Made by a program: the position numbers and the translations under genes. DNA of 64,000 nt, taken from Kingdonia uniflora (taxonomy: Eukaryota; Streptophyta; Magnoliopsida; Ranunculales; Circaeasteraceae). Below, in pieces: positions 21,958 to 34,370 of the stretch (the first letter of the stretch is position 1; every line of letters starts with the position of its first letter). Below the pieces are notes generated by a model. It ran no database searches. It was given only the letters and a program-made list of their open reading frames with translations, and was not told the DNA's origin. The stretch covers positions 1,240,001 to 1,304,000 of the forward strand of contig JACGCM010000440.1 in assembly GCA_014058105.1 (NCBI GenBank), in the 5' to 3' direction.

Positions 21958-23263
21958 TTAATGATAGTACCGTTTCAATCGCCTAGTGTTCCATGGATTT
22001 GAGATTCGAACTCTTTGCCCTGTCTTAAGATAATATGATCTTAGATCCATATGACCAATAATAAGGAGTGAACATTCCCAATTTTCTGCCAGCTTCCCGG
22101 TATGTGCTTCTTTTCTGTATTGTGGGATCTCCGAGGAAGAGATCATCAATTTGGAACTCACGGCTTCAGACTCTTTGTTGTACGAGCTGGCTAGCATATG
22201 GTGATATCGACCTAGGCTAGAAATAACGCGTTCCCTAGTTTCATCAATCCAATTCATATTGCAGGCCAATTCGAACTTATTTTCTTCCTCTGTAAGCTCA
22301 TGATCTCTGACAGGATGGTGGTATTTTTTTGGAATAACGGCTTCGATGTCATAAGCTAGGAAGGAAGGGGGTACAGCCGGTTGATTGACGTAGAGTGGTA
22401 CGATACGCCCATATGGTTTTATTGGTAATTTTGGCTTGGCCATTAGCTTAAGGGTAGTAGGGATTGGATGGTGAGTGGATGATATTGTGCTTGTTGTAGA
22501 AGGCTATGACTTTCTTACCGAGGAACTGTGGGACGCTATCGATCTGAATCAGGTGGGGGTATCCAAATGGTGTAATAATGTGTTCCCAGATAAAAGAGAT
22601 GACCTCTTCTATTCTAGTTCGACAGGGAGGAACTGCTTCTACCCATTTCTTAAAATAATCTGCTGCTACTTGTAGGAATTGCCGGTTACCTAGAGTATTA
22701 GTAAATTCCCCGACGAGATCGAGCGCCTACAGCTTAAATGGCTAAAAAACTTTGCCTGCATATAGATCGAGCACAGGGGCTCGAATCATGTGTCTATGTC
22801 GTTGACATGGGTCGCATTTGCGTGAGTACTCTTCTACTTGCTTGCGCATTCCTTTCCAGAATACTCGTGTAATTGCTCTGTTAGCGAGTGATCGACATGC
22901 GGCATGGGAGCCACATGTTCCTTCATGTAAATCTCTAAGCATTCCATCTGCTTTCTTCCTTGAGAGGCCATTGAGATAAGTCCCTGTGACCGAGCGGCGA
23001 TAAAGACGACCATTCTGAACTATGTAGCACTTTAAGTTTTTGATTAACTGTCGGCGTTTTTTTGGATATGCTAGAAGGGCTCCTTTGTAGTTGTTATCGG
23101 AGCCAAGATAGGCGATGAAGGGCTTTTGCCAATCGCCGTCTTCCTCTTTATCGCCCCCAGTGTTGATCGTGCATACAGAATGAAGATCTATGCTGGGGGT
23201 TGATATCACTTCGATCTGTAGATATCTTGCTTCTGTACCCAAGACCCTGGCTAAGTAAGCCAA
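21958..23263 (-). pseudogene. Tat integrase
   Basis: The N-terminal HHCC zinc domain reads HEGTCGSHAACRSL...CDPCQRH near 22810-22930. The catalytic core follows at 22740-22440, with ALDLVGEF, ADYFKKWVEA, ITPFGYPHLIQID and NGQAK-like stretches. The C-terminal part at 22443-21958 includes FLAYDIEAVIP, YYNK and PWNTRRLKRYYH. The protein inserts element cDNA into chromosomes. The core is broken by frameshifts and a stop. The final segment (161 residues) is open and ends at 21958, about 150 bp from the minisatellite. Confidence 0.88.
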
Positions 23264-23275
23264 GAAATCGGCATG

Positions 23276-23625
23276 TCAGTTTTCACTTTGAGGTAGATAA
23301 TTGAGAGCCGCTTGCGCAAATCTACTCATCCTGTCGGCAATGAGGGCTGTATACTGGATAATCTTACTATTCTTCTTATATTGCTCGAAGTAATGATAAA
23401 TGATGAGTAGAAAATCTGTGTAGAGTGAGAGCTCTAGGACGCCAAGCCCGAGTGTGAGGCTGAGTCCAGGAATTAGAGCTTCGTATTCTATGATATTGTT
23501 GAAGGCTTCAAAATCTTGGCGGATTAATTTCACGATCTGTCGGTGGAAGGGGTAATTAATAAGATTCCAATTCCTAACCATGCGGGTCCTGCTGAACCAT
23601 CTATAAGAAGTCTCCACCCGTTTCT
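23276..23625 (-). pseudogene. Second (archaeal-type) RNase H of the Tat element
   Basis: Minus-strand frames show the start WLGIGILLITP and then FEAFNNIIEYEALIPGLSLTLGLGVLEL, YTDF and LIADRMSRF. These fit the extra RNase H placed between the canonical RNase H and integrase in Tat elements. The N-I-I-E-Y-E-A-L block carries the expected acidic residue. The domain switches frame near 23540, so the copy is not functional. Confidence 0.75.
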
Positions 23626-23799
23626 TGTAACCAATTCGGCTCACTCGTCAAATGCTTTGGTGGGTGGATCTTCTGTTATTTCTTCTGTAAGGTCAGTATC
23701 ATGCTCCTCCCAATCAGTATCTTCTACAGGACGATCCGCAAGAAAATCGGCAATGGCCTGACCCTTTTCTAAATGTCATTGTTCGCACTTGATATAATG

Positions 23800-25060
23800 T
23801 TCTCCCAAACTGACTAACCATTGCTATACTATTATGGATATTTCTTTTTTGGATAAAACTTCCTAGAGTGGGTAGTTTGCCATGACTTTGTCTGAATGAG
23901 CCTAGAAGTAGTGCTTAAGTTTCGATGAAGTATAAACAAGAGTTAGAAGGAGTCTCTCAATTTTAGAATACCTCATTTCTGCGCGAGTGAGGGTTTTGCT
24001 AAAGAAATAGACTGGCTTTTCGATCTTCCCCTCATGTCAAATGAGAACTGAGTAGATATAAGTATTTATAACTGCCAGGTAGATGATCAGTTCCTTATTA
24101 TCTACTGGGGTGCTCATGATGGGAAACTTCCCCAAATAGGTTTTAATTTCCTAAATAGCTGCCTCGCATTCTGATGTCCATTGGATCTCTTCATGGGGAT
24201 GAACTTTTGCTTTTTTGGTACAACCTTGGAGTAGTAGGAACAGCCAACGACAACGATCTGAAGATTTAGAAACCAATTTGTTGATTGCGGCGATCTTGCC
24301 TACAAGTTTTTGTACCTTCTTCATTGTCTTCGGAGATGGCATATTGAGGAAAACTTGAATTTGATCTAGATCAGCCTCAATCCCCTTCTTACTGATGAGA
24401 TAGCCGAGGAATCGGCCTGAATGTACTCTGACTTAACACTTATCAGGATTGAGGCGCATCCTGTAAGATCGTAGAATGTTGAATATTGTAGTTAGATCTG
24501 TGATATGGTCGTTTGACTGTATGCTCTTGCACAAGAGATCATCGATGTAGACCTCAATGATTTTCCTATAATGTGATTTGAACATAGTCGTTATTAACCA
24601 TTGATAAGTCAAGTCTGCGTTCTTTAGTCTAAAGGACATGACTTTGTAATAGTAAAGTTCTCTTTCAGTGATAAAAGTGGTCTTTTCTTGATCTTTTTCC
24701 AAGAGAGAAATCTGATTGTATTTAGAAGCAGCGTCCATCATAGACATGAGTTTGTGACCTACCGTAGAATTAAGAATTTGATGGATGATGGGAATAGGGA
24801 AACAGTCTTTTGGAGTGTGTTTGTTTAGATCGGTAAAATCTACACAAACTCAGACCTTTCCATTCTTCTTTGGAGCAACGACGATTTTGGATATCTAATT
24901 TATATACTTGGCTTCTCGAATGAACCCCGCTTTGATCAACTTCTTGATCTCAATGTTGACTTCATCTTGAAGACAAAGTGAGAGTTGTGGCTATTTCTGC
25001 TTGACCTCCGTGGAGTAGATGTTGATGGCCAATCTATGATATGCCTTGGATGGATCGACC
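23800..25060 (-). pseudogene. Tat reverse transcriptase and canonical RNase H
   Basis: The RT core at 24900-24433 contains KDCFPIPIIHQIL, MMDAASKYNQI and an intact catalytic YIDDLL at about 24550, followed by MRLNPDKC. A connection/RNase H region lies at 24342-23800 with LVGKIAAINKLVSKSSDR and ECEAAI. It copies element RNA into DNA. Several stops interrupt the upstream thumb and RNase H parts. Confidence 0.88.
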
Positions 25061-25249
25061 TCGGGCATATCTTTGAAAGTCCACGTAAAGATGTACCGAT
25101 TCATTCGTAAGAAGTGAATGAGAGGATCTTTATCGTGCTGGACCAGCTTGGTACCGATAAAGGTACCTCAGCTAGGTCCATCAATGTCTATATACTCTAT
25201 AGGTTCTTTTGCTGAAGCCTGATCATTGATGTGACACACTTTCTATAAT

Positions 25250-25870
25250 TGTTATGCAACGTATCTGTCTAATGTATCTAGAATCACAAAGATGGCATTA
25301 TCGCAAGCTCGAGAAAAATTTTGACTGTCCCTGATTTCATAGATACCATCATCGCCTTTGAAGCAAAGTACTTGATGATAAGTGGAAGCGATATCTTTCA
25401 TGTTGTGAATCCAGTAGCGGCCCATAATCCTATAATCCCGAGATAACGAGATTTGGCGCTGATGACGTAGAATACGACATTGATTGTAGCTGGTCCAGCA
25501 TTGATAGGTAAGATGATCTTGCCTACTCGCTCTTCTTTAGAACCATTAAATCCACTGATACCGATATCGCCTGGAATGACTTGATCGGCGAATCTCATCT
25601 GATCGATTGTGCTCTGGAAGAAAATTTCAATACCGCTTCTAGTATCGATCATTATTATATGCATGATTAAATTTTTTATCTTGAGCATTATGACTAATGG
25701 ACTAGGTTGTGGAAATTTGACGTGACTAATATCATAATCTTCGAATGAAATCCTGAGCCGCGATTACCCGACTCAGGCAGAAGTTTGGCTTCTTCATCAT
25801 ATGGTGTGAAATCGCAACATTCTGATAATCTCATGCGCTTGAATTTGCAAGAGTTGCTGATATGATGAAT
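25250..25870 (-). pseudogene. Tat aspartic protease region
   Basis: Minus strand 25688-25398 gives IIMIDTRSGIEIFFQ, where the active-site D-T-G of retroviral-type proteases has become D-T-R. The later YLGIIGLWA occupies the place of the usual I-L-G-R-P-W-L. Downstream-flanking residues (GFNGSKEERVGKIILP) match the expected beta-rich fold. The Gly to Arg change would be expected to abolish activity. Confidence 0.75.
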
Positions 25871-27491
25871 TTCGATCATGTTGTTGTGGTACATATGATA
25901 TAAATGTTTCTCCTCAGTCTTATCTTCGACTTGGACGACGTCGATCTACTTCTTGTAGTTGCCATCCTTGTAGGATTCCAGATTGACAATGTATTCCAAC
26001 ATTTTACCATCTTTGAAGATATATTCAAATAACCTCTGTAAAGCATAACAGTTGTCAGTATCATGATGATGCACCCTGTAATGTATGAAATACTGGCGGC
26101 CTTCGATAGAATTAGAAAAATTGTAGAGAGTTGGGCATTTATCTTGGGGAGGACCGGCTTGGGTAATAAATTGCCCTTCCAAGGTTTACCAGTGTTTGCC
26201 TTGGAACGCTTCTGATCATCCTAATCCTCCTCTGGTTCATTGTTTCATTCAGTAGGTGGACCTTTAGTGGTTATGACGGATTTAGTAGATTTATGCCTTT
26301 CGTACATCATCCTTTCTAGGTCGACATAACCATTATCTTTGGTGATCATATCCTCCAAGGTCGCTAGTCTGTTTAAGAAGAGGTGCTCTTTGGCCTTGCA
26401 GTCAAGCTAGAGCACATTGGTAAAAGCAGTAACATCTATTTTATGATCGAGATTATCCACTTTTCGCGCGAGCTCCAAAAACTTCTTTACAAAGGCCTCG
26501 AGCTTCTCTCCTTATGATTGCTTGAGACTAATAAGAGAATAAAAATTCTTCTCCTTGTCTTTGTTGTGAGCATACGTCTTGATGAATTGCTTCTGTAGTT
26601 GATCGAATGTGAGAATGGAATCCTTAGGTAGAGAGTAGAACCACCGGAGTGGTTCTCCAGTAGACTTGTTGCGTACAGACGGTAGAGAATGTGGTTGAAA
26701 TTAGAGTACAATCCCAATGAATCACGGTATTTTTGAATGTGCTCCTTTGGATCAGTGCCCTTGTATTTACGTATTTTTAGAGTATAGAAACCTTTCGGTA
26801 CTTCCATATCGAATAGCTCTTTGGCAATCAGACTAATCTGTATCTTGGTAAATTGTCCTTTTTGCCTAGAGTTTGAGCTTCAATCAACTCCTTGATATAG
26901 TGGTCCATATGCCCTTGTGTGACGTACTAATGTGTTACCCTAGTGGCTTGGCGAGGTGGTTGAGGATTATGAGTACCGGTGCCTTCACTCAAACAATCGC
27001 ATACTAGAATTCAAGGCAGAGGTCGATGTTCTTCCTCTTGACATTTGGAAAGTCAGAGACCTCTGCTGATATCAAACTGAACTTCACCTCCCAAATGAAT
27101 GGAAGGTTGAGGTTCGTGCTGAACATTCCAGGAAATGGCTTTGCTGGTGGCTTTTCGAGGTCCTAACCTCTCTCGTGAAGAAAATCAGGAGTTATCTGGA
27201 ACTTTGTCACGATCTCTAGTTTAGGGAGCCTGTTGAGTGTCCTGTAAAACTTGTAATGTAGTCTGCATGGTAGCCATCTAGTCTTCATGTCGTTTGAATA
27301 CTGTCAAACGAGCTTGTCGCTCAGCTTTGAACTCCTTCTCGCGGAGCTCTTAGTCAAGAGTTAACTTTCGTTCGAGCTCATTATGTTTCTCTGTTTCAGT
27401 GTGGAGATTCGCTCGTAGTTCTATAAGCTGTTCTGGCTCAACTGAAAGATCGAGCTGGATTCCTGTTGCTGGTCGTCTGGAAGTGACCATG
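25871..27491 (-). pseudogene. Tat gag
   Basis: The probable start is MVTSRRPATG near 27491, followed by a coiled-coil stretch (LIELRANLHTETEKHNELER). The retrotransposon gag domain follows at 26807-26300, with FYTLKIRKYKGTDPKEHI, a frame jump near 26680, then LTFDQLQKQFIKTYAH and VNVLDLDCKAK-like stretches. The end, 26182-25946, shows a Tat-type zinc-finger-like region, FIHYRVHHHDTDNCYALQRL, in which one cysteine is lost. It would form the virus-like particle that packages element RNA. It is broken by stops and a frameshift. Confidence 0.82.
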
Positions 27492-27547
27492 ATGGAGATA
27501 GATAGTAGAGTGAATGTATGCCTTAGGATAATGTAGAAATGTCTTCT

Positions 27548-27565
27548 TTCCCACAGACGGTGCCA
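27548..27565 (-). promoter_or_regulatory. Primer binding site of the Tat element
   Basis: Reads TGGCACCGTCTGTGGGAA on the minus strand, two bases inside the 5' LTR. It begins with the TGG complement of a tRNA 3' CCA end, as reverse-transcription primer sites do. I do not assign the tRNA species. Confidence 0.75.
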
Positions 27566-27567
27566 AA

Positions 27568-28167
27568 TGTAATGGCCTAATTTTGTATCTTTAAATTGCT
27601 CAAAATTGGCTCTTACACTAATGTACCTGTGATACAAACAAATGTAAAGCTAGAAATGACACAGATGATTTAGCGTAGAAAACCTTTGAATAGGTAAAAC
27701 ACCACGACTTCGAGTTAAGGGTTTTAGTAACAATAACTTTTATTGCTTGAGGCTGATATCTTATTACAAGTGATCTTTCCAACTAAAAATACTTGATCTT
27801 GTAAGTTAGAAATTTTATGGTATTCATAATCTAAAAATTCTTGTGTTAGAGTTTAGAAAATCTAATTTTTCTTGGTCTCTGTCTCTTTTGGAACTTTTTC
27901 TTTATATAGACCTTACCTGCAACTCGTTATTATGTTAAAGCACGTTCTCCGAATAATGAGGTAAGTGGTGGCTGATTGTGTAACTGTTGAGTTTGTGGGA
28001 GACAGGTGTCTTTGACATGTTTATATTCTTATGTTGTGCTCGATCCATATTTTTTATCAGTTCGTGGTCTAGGTGGCAATGCTGACTATTTAAGTAAAGT
28101 GTGAAATTCTTGAGTCTGATATGGAGGTAGTTCAAATTTGAGTTTGGTTGAGGGATAGATCCCTACA
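27568..28167 (-). repeat. Tat element 5' LTR
   Basis: 600 bp, from TGTAATGGCCTAATTTT to ATAGATCCCTACA (plus-strand view), with canonical TG...CA ends. It pairs with 14030-14626. The solo LTR at 63113-63729 is the same family in the other orientation. Confidence 0.93.
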
Positions 28168-29251
28168 CCTAACACTTTGATGCAATCGGAATCCCTAATT
28201 AGCACATTCTGGTCTTTAGTCTCCTTGTAAGTCTTGAACTAATAGCATTCATAGCAAACATGCCTAGAAGCACCCGAGTCAGCCCACCGCTCATCGGTTC
28301 TATTGACCATATTAATCACCGTGATCATAGCCACTAAGGGTTTTTCGGTAACGTTATCCTGAGCAACAGGTCTGCAGTTTTGGCAATTCTTAGATATGTG
28401 TCTAGGATTCTTATAAGTGAAGCACACAATAGGAGCTGTTCCATTATATGGTGTGGCTTGTTAGTTTATTCCCTTATTAGGATTATAGTGTCCACCATTA
28501 TCATGATTATTCAGATTATCACTATTTTGACGGTTATTCTGAATACCAGCATTCTTAGCCTTCATGGGTTTCCCCTTAAGTTTTAGATCGACCTTCCCTT
28601 TGGACTGAACTAAAATAACCTTCTCTTTTAGATCTTGTTTTCTAGATTCTTCTTTAACCTTAAGCCGAGTTATCAAGTTTTCCATCATAAGTTCCTTTGA
28701 CTTGTGTCATAGGACATTCTTACAGTCTTTCCAATTTGGCGGTAATTTGTCAATCATCACGACAACCTAAAATTGCTTATCAAAAGATATCCCTTCGGAC
28801 ACAATCTCATGCGCAATTCACTGTAACTTATGTGATTGAGTAATTACCAATTTATCGTCATCCATGGTAAACTTTAGATATAGGCTTACGACAAACATCT
28901 TAGCGCTAGCCTCTTCCTTATCATATTTTTTCTATTACGCCTCCCAAAAGGTTTTTACAGTGTCGGATTATAAATTGTAATCATACAAATCATCTGCTAA
29001 ACCATTTAGGATAAATTATTGAATTTGAAATCAGCCTCAGTCCAGTCCGATATTGATTCTGAAATCTTATCAATTTCAGTTACAATAATATCAGGATCTT
29101 CTACAGGGTTGGGGATAGGAGGTTCAACAGGGCAGTCTTGTTCGAGAACATAAGAAACTTCTTTGAGGGTTAAGAAAATGAACATCTTGCTCTTCTAGCA
29201 ATTGAAATTGAGACCATCAAACTTTGCAGGTTTGTTGGAATCGAATTTCAT
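28168..29251 (-). pseudogene. Ty1/copia gag and start of protease
   Basis: Minus strand. A start at about 29251 (MKFDSNKPAKF) leads into a copia gag. A zinc-knuckle-like CFTYKNPRHISKNC near 28385-28430 has lost its second cysteine and glycine. The protease start follows with WADSGASRHVC, which carries the D-S-G-A active site. The frame stops just before the Tat insertion at 28168 and resumes at 14029. Multiple stops, for example before the junction, show it is dead. Confidence 0.85.
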
Positions 29252-31157
29252 AACGTCAGAAGCAAGGGCAATAATAGCAGGTTAACAATTATTCCTGAAA
29301 ATTGTTGAAATTAATGAAATGATAAACGTGATTATAGCTTTCTTAGAACTGATATGAGAGAGAACTACTGTGGCTAGAACGTGAATGATATGCTGGAACT
29401 GATTAGTAGAACAACAACAAAATTATTAAATTAACAGCAACAGGAAACCAAGCTAGAGGCGTGTGTCATACTTTCTTTAAGGAATAATTCAACCTACCCC
29501 GAGTACTGGTAGTGAACTGTCGAATCTTCTCTCGGGATATAACGAGAAATAAAGTGTACGGGAGTTCCATTGTACCGGAGGAACAACGTATTGAACTTGC
29601 AATTTTTGTAAACCGATTAGAACAGAGATCAAAGAAGAAGATTTGTAAACCAGGAAGAAAGAAGAAGAAATATGTTGTTTTGTATCTTTTTAGTAGAGAG
29701 GAAAATAGTCCAATTTATAGAATTCTATAAGTCAACGGCTCTTAAAACTTTACTTGAACGTGGGAGATATATTTTCTCTAACGTGAGTACGTGGTTTTGG
29801 TTTACCTAGAGACCAGGCAAGTTGAAAGACTTAGGGGTTCGTAAGTATCTGTTACATTGTACTTGTTGAGAGATATGAATAAACCTATTAGATTTATTTG
29901 GGCCCAAAGCCTAGAGACTTTTTTCCAAAAAGAATATAGAGTGCCTAGTCCAAAGGGCCACCTGGGGCTCCAGAGCCAGAAGAACCAATTGCCCAAACCC
30001 AAGCTGGCTGGCCCACCGGGCTGCGCCAAGAGTGGTTTAAGTGTTTGAAGGGTATAAAATCCCCGGCACACACTCACACACATATACACTCTCTCTTAGC
30101 CACATGTTACAAACATATCATGTGAGCACTACCTTATATTTTTAGTTCCACTATAGTTTACAAACAATGTGTGACTAAAACTCAAGGAAAAACTTGGGTT
30201 CTTTCTCTCAACACACTAAAAGAACAAAAGGTTAAAAGACAAATAATTTTATAAAGAGGTTTTTGAAGAAACAAGGACCAGGAGGTCATGGGTTCAAAAC
30301 CAAGTAAATATTTTGAAATACATTTTATTGTTTTGTTAAAAACCAGCAGAAGCTCTACTGTCTTTTCCTTTAACACTGTCCCCCCTCAATATATTTGGGA
30401 ACATCTCCAGCAATTGGTTGAGGAGGACATAAACACATGTTTTCAAGTGTGACACCTTTTGTTTTTGCCAATCACAAAACCCTAAGAAGATAATTATAGG
30501 GTTTTGTTTAGAAGTTACAAACTTACGATTATTGTCAATGTTTACTTTTTTAACTCAGATTATAACTGGGGACTTGAAGAAACTAAGGTCGTACCATGAA
30601 AAAATGTGATTCAATAATTGATTCCATAGTTTTTTTTATTTTAGTCTCAAGAGTCTTCTCAGGGATGATAATAAGTGATTAGTTATTTTGGGCTGGACAC
30701 GTCTCACCAGAGGAGGGAACCACTCGACTCTCTCTGGGTCTCTTCTCCCTCTTCTTCTAGAGTTACTAGGTTGTTTGTAGATGGAGAAAGAGGTTTTGAT
30801 AAAAGTTCCCTTCTTTGGTCACCTTATCTCCCTATTTATAGGAGAGTTTCTGACCTAGAAGTGCTCGGGCTCACGTGATGTGTAGAATTCCTAGGACACC
30901 CCTCCGGGGTTTTAGGCTTTATATTTCCACATGGGCATGGTATAAAATGTTCGTCAGTATCAGTTGCTTTCGTCATGGCTCTAGGTTCGTTAAGAGAGCT
31001 TCCCCTACGACGTGCTCGTCTATTAGTGGTGAGGTCATCCAACGACCCGTGGTTAGTGGGAGCATGCTCCTACATTTTTTTTATGCCTAATATTTACTAT
31101 AAATTTTTAGGTGCCTCAAGTATTTTTAGCAAACCTGGATGGACAGCGGATTTAGTG
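29252..31157. other. Region right of the copia gag; LTR debris, no gene
   Basis: The copia 5' LTR should lie here but I could not pair it with a left copy. A TATA-like GGGTATAAAATCCCCGG at about 30050 and a purine-rich frame (29512-29730, basic peptide) look like LTR or leader sequence. The 30660-31090 stretch (GC-richer, 'cctatttataggagag', 'ggtataaaatg') also reads like an LTR remnant of a different element. No gene is supported. Confidence 0.4.
30225..30345. repeat. Dispersed repeat, copy 2 (partner at 8349-8475)
   Basis: Same orientation and same blocks as the partner: 'ataaagaggtttttgaag', 'aaacaaggacc', 'gggttcaaaa' and 'gaaatacattttat'. It carries a short deletion relative to copy 1. 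Confidence 0.6.
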
Positions 31158-31776
31158 TTAGAGCATCTTCAACAGTTGAGTGTGGGATCTGACTGATGGT
31201 CCTCAAGTCAGACAAAAAAAATTCTAACCCAAGCTCAACTCTTCTTGTAGTTGGGTTGACGTGCTTTTTTATTTATTAATTTATCAGACTTCAAAACACC
31301 ACGCGGTAATCCAAAGCCTGCACGATATTCTTAACACCGCCGCTTCATCTGTTAAACAAAATACACATCACTTCATTCCCTCCCCAAAACTGTTTCCATC
31401 CTCCCTTGCTTTTGTGTTCAAAACTATAAATTTTTTCTTACCAACCTCAAACGCAATCAAATGGAAATGCCACGGGGAAGCGCACATCCAAGTTGTGACC
31501 CTAATTTTAGAGTGACAAGAGATTCAGAGTAAGTCGTAATTCGGTCGAGGTCCAGAAGAAAATAAAAGGTTGTGAGGTAGAAGAAATTCAAGGCCAATCA
31601 CATCCAACCCAAGATAAGATTCCACACATACTGTTTATTATCGCTCTTCCAAATAGCGTGATGCATATATTTCACACTGGCAAGGATCTCACAGTATGAA
31701 TTTGTTTAATGGTGACTTTGCTATTTTCCTTAATCAAGTATTTAAAAAATACTCCAATTAATATAATCGCGATTCG

Positions 31777-33588
31777 ATGCGTCCGCACGACACATTCACT
31801 ACGGTTATAAAAGTTTGGAACGAGATTACCAAAATTTTGATAATAAGGGATCCCGTGGTGAAGTTATTCAGGAATTTCATAGAGATTAAATTGAGTAATT
31901 CTGATAATCAGTTAATTCAGGCACTAACAGATCGTTGGTGGCGGACAACTTACACTTTTTTTTCCCTTATGTGGAGATAGGGATTACTCAATTGAATTTA
32001 ACAATACTTAAGTCATTGCCAATCGGCAAAAATTCTGTACCATTACCGTATGAGACCGATGAAGTATTTTGTCTGAGGTGATAAAATTTCTCTCCCGCAT
32101 TTCATCCAACAAAACAAAAAGTGGGTACGTTAGAATTGTACATCTAAGGACATACTTGACCATCACAGATGATCGCTCTAATGACAGTACGATGGCTCGT
32201 GCTTTTATCATTTTCATGATGAGACATTTATGGTTCTAAACGGCCAACGATACCGTCTCGCTTGGATATCTCAAGGCCGCGGCCGATTTGGACACAACTC
32301 CCTAATATGACTGGGGTTCCGCTATTCTTGCATTTTTGTACCATGGCTTGGATACCGCAGTCACGACCGGGGGTGCCATCACTGGATTTTTACAACTTAT
32401 TAAGGTACACTAATACTTTTCCAATGATATGTGTTATTCCCAAATACAGTATTGGTTCTACAAGTATTGTGGGGTTGGTCACTCCATTGTCAGCAATGCG
32501 CTGAAGATGACATTGTATCCTCGCCTTAAAGCATGGGAGAAGGGGAACTGGAAGAAAATATATGACCAGGCAGGAAACTTGTTTACTATTGCCGATACCT
32601 CATTGACCATCAGACTATTGATTCGATTAACTAGCGTCCTTGGGATACATCTGCGGCTTTAGAGTTAAATGACGTACATATTGCTTCAGAGTTGTCCTTA
32701 AAGAGGATGCCACTTTAAGTCCCAAATAGAAACTGTGAGTATTACTTGGGGGATAGATGTGGAGGCAATTGACTGGTTATCCGGGTATTTCGATGGATCC
32801 TCCATCCAAGATGTCGCCACATCTTAGTCTAGCTGATTTAAAAGCTTTGAGAGAGTCTGGCTTCATTGGCTATAGCCAATTTGTGATGGACGAGTCGAGG
32901 ATGATTTACGCTGACTACTATAGTAGTATGACTACTGAGGTTGGCCACCTATTGACAAATTCCCAGAGGATGGGGAACATAGATCTATTTAGGGTCAGTG
33001 CACTCAAGTCTGGTATTATACCTATTATGGTTATGTCAGCAGAGGTTCATAGCTTGTCCCAGGACTTCAGTCTGCCCGGTATGGAGATGGGGCCAGACGC
33101 AAGGTAGAACATAGAGTGACCAGGGAGGCGTCAGACGATTCCCATCTACCGCTTGAGGAAGCCGCCACCCATGCCTCATTCTTACGACTTAGAGGAGTTA
33201 TGGAACCTGAGTTTGGGTATGTTGTGAGTCGCCCTTATAGAGTCTTTGCGGGATAACTAGATGATCGTATCATCGACTGATCAGGTTGCTACTCTAACGA
33301 AGGGTTATCACATTATTAACGAGCAACCATATCAACATGTAAGAAATTTATTTATTTATTTTTACTTTTTAAGGTCATATTTAATTTGTCCAAATCTAAA
33401 TAAATTCTCTTTGTTCATTTCAAAACTTACAGCTGAGGACGACACCAAGTTTATAGGTAGTGTCGCTACCAGATGACAGTAACGCTAGGACTAGGGAGGG
33501 GACCCGTGGAACTGGCATTCGAACTAGGGGAGCCGATAGTATCAGTAGGGGGCGGCGTATTGGATATGATATTGGTCCGTATCTGTAG
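31777..33588 (+). pseudogene. Plant mobile domain (PMD) protein, degenerate copy 1
   Basis: Recognisable PMD blocks: ALTDRWWRTTYTFF (31920-31960), MTVRWLVLL-type frame-jumped core (32170-32340), YWFYKYCGVGHSIV right after an acceptor at 32449, LYPRLKAWEKGNWKK, CEYYLGDRCWRQL and TDSERMGNIDLF-like stretches (32757-33107), and a short RG-rich tail (GTRGTG...SRGRRIGYD) ending in a stop at 33588. PMD proteins include transposon-borne members and the domesticated Arabidopsis MAIN/MAIL family. Here the frame is broken in many places and the intron before YWFY is reduced to about 45 bp. Confidence 0.75.
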
Positions 33589-33869
33589 ATATAGTTGTGA
33601 GATGAGTGTTATTGTAGACGTATATTTTTATTGTGCGACTATGTGTTAAACTATTTGAAAACGTTGTACTATGCGACTTTTGTTTCTCTACTTAAGTACT
33701 TGTATGACCTAATATCCCATTTCTTTAAATTCAATTATTATCGATCAATTTTGACTATAACTTGAATTTAAATAGAAATGCAATTACAATTATTAAAATA
33801 GTAGTTCTATGCACAAAATTAAACTAACAACATATACAATTAAAACCAAATTTAAAGTCTTCCTATGCG

Positions 33870-34370
33870 TCTAATTCGTTCGGTAATCATGATTGATATA
33901 AGGATTAAACTCGGATCATTAGTAAGGAGGAGCGGATCCTGTCCGTAGTTTTCTAGCCGATAATTTGTATGAGGATCAGGCGGAACGTAGGTCCTATAAA
34001 AAAAATCATATAAAGTCTCGAACGGGAATAACTAGTTCTTATTTCTCATACCATTCGTTTCTGGCTTTGCACAAAATATAGGCTAGTGGAACACCTCTGA
34101 CCCGTCTATCAATACTTTTCCATATCTCATGAAACTCATCACATTTAACCTTAAGTATATTCTACCTGTTGTTTAAATCTACAGGAGGGTATTGAAGTTT
34201 TGTGTGCTTCCTGAATTGGACGTGAACTCGGTCTTATAAACGATCGAAGTTGAGTTGTCGGAGAGGTGGATTATTAATAAATTCTTGCTAGGACGCGGCG
34301 AGGGGCAATCTTTATTCCAGCCAAATACCACTGAAGAATCCACTGTCAGAGCTAAAAAATTTGGCATTGT
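33870..34370 (-). pseudogene. Unassigned minus-strand coding fragment
   Basis: The minus strand carries a convincing but short protein-like run near 34150-34050, CDEFHEIWKSIDRRVRG followed by VPLAYILCKARNEWYEK and a stop. A second frame lies at 34367-34179, and another at about 33990-33880 (TYVPPDPHTNYRLENYG). I do not recognise the family. It lies between the PMD gene and the transposase, where the second Harbinger copy has only non-coding DNA. Its own conserved look suggests a third cargo gene or part of a different element. Confidence 0.4.

Larger units (their letters stand above)
14030..28167 (-). mobile_element. Tat-lineage Ty3/gypsy retrotransposon, 14.1 kb, nested in copia
   Basis: Bounded by two LTRs (14030-14626 and 27568-28167) and near-identical 5-bp target duplications, CATAA at 14025-14029 and CCTAA at 28168-28172. 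Transcription is leftward: 5' LTR, primer binding site, gag, protease, RT-RNase H, a second RNase H, integrase, minisatellite, then a long region carrying an oppositely oriented coiled-coil gene, then the 3' LTR. Large size, the extra RNase H and the additional antisense gene are traits of the plant Tat lineage. Every coding region is interrupted, so the copy is not autonomous. Confidence 0.9.

Noticed and set aside
29512..29730. Basic 71-residue frame
   Set aside because: Probably lies in copia LTR/leader DNA, with no family resemblance and composition driven by AAG/AAA runs.
30660..31090. Promoter with TATA boxes for an unseen gene
   Set aside because: No coding region follows on either strand. 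The features suit an LTR remnant better, though no partner LTR was found.
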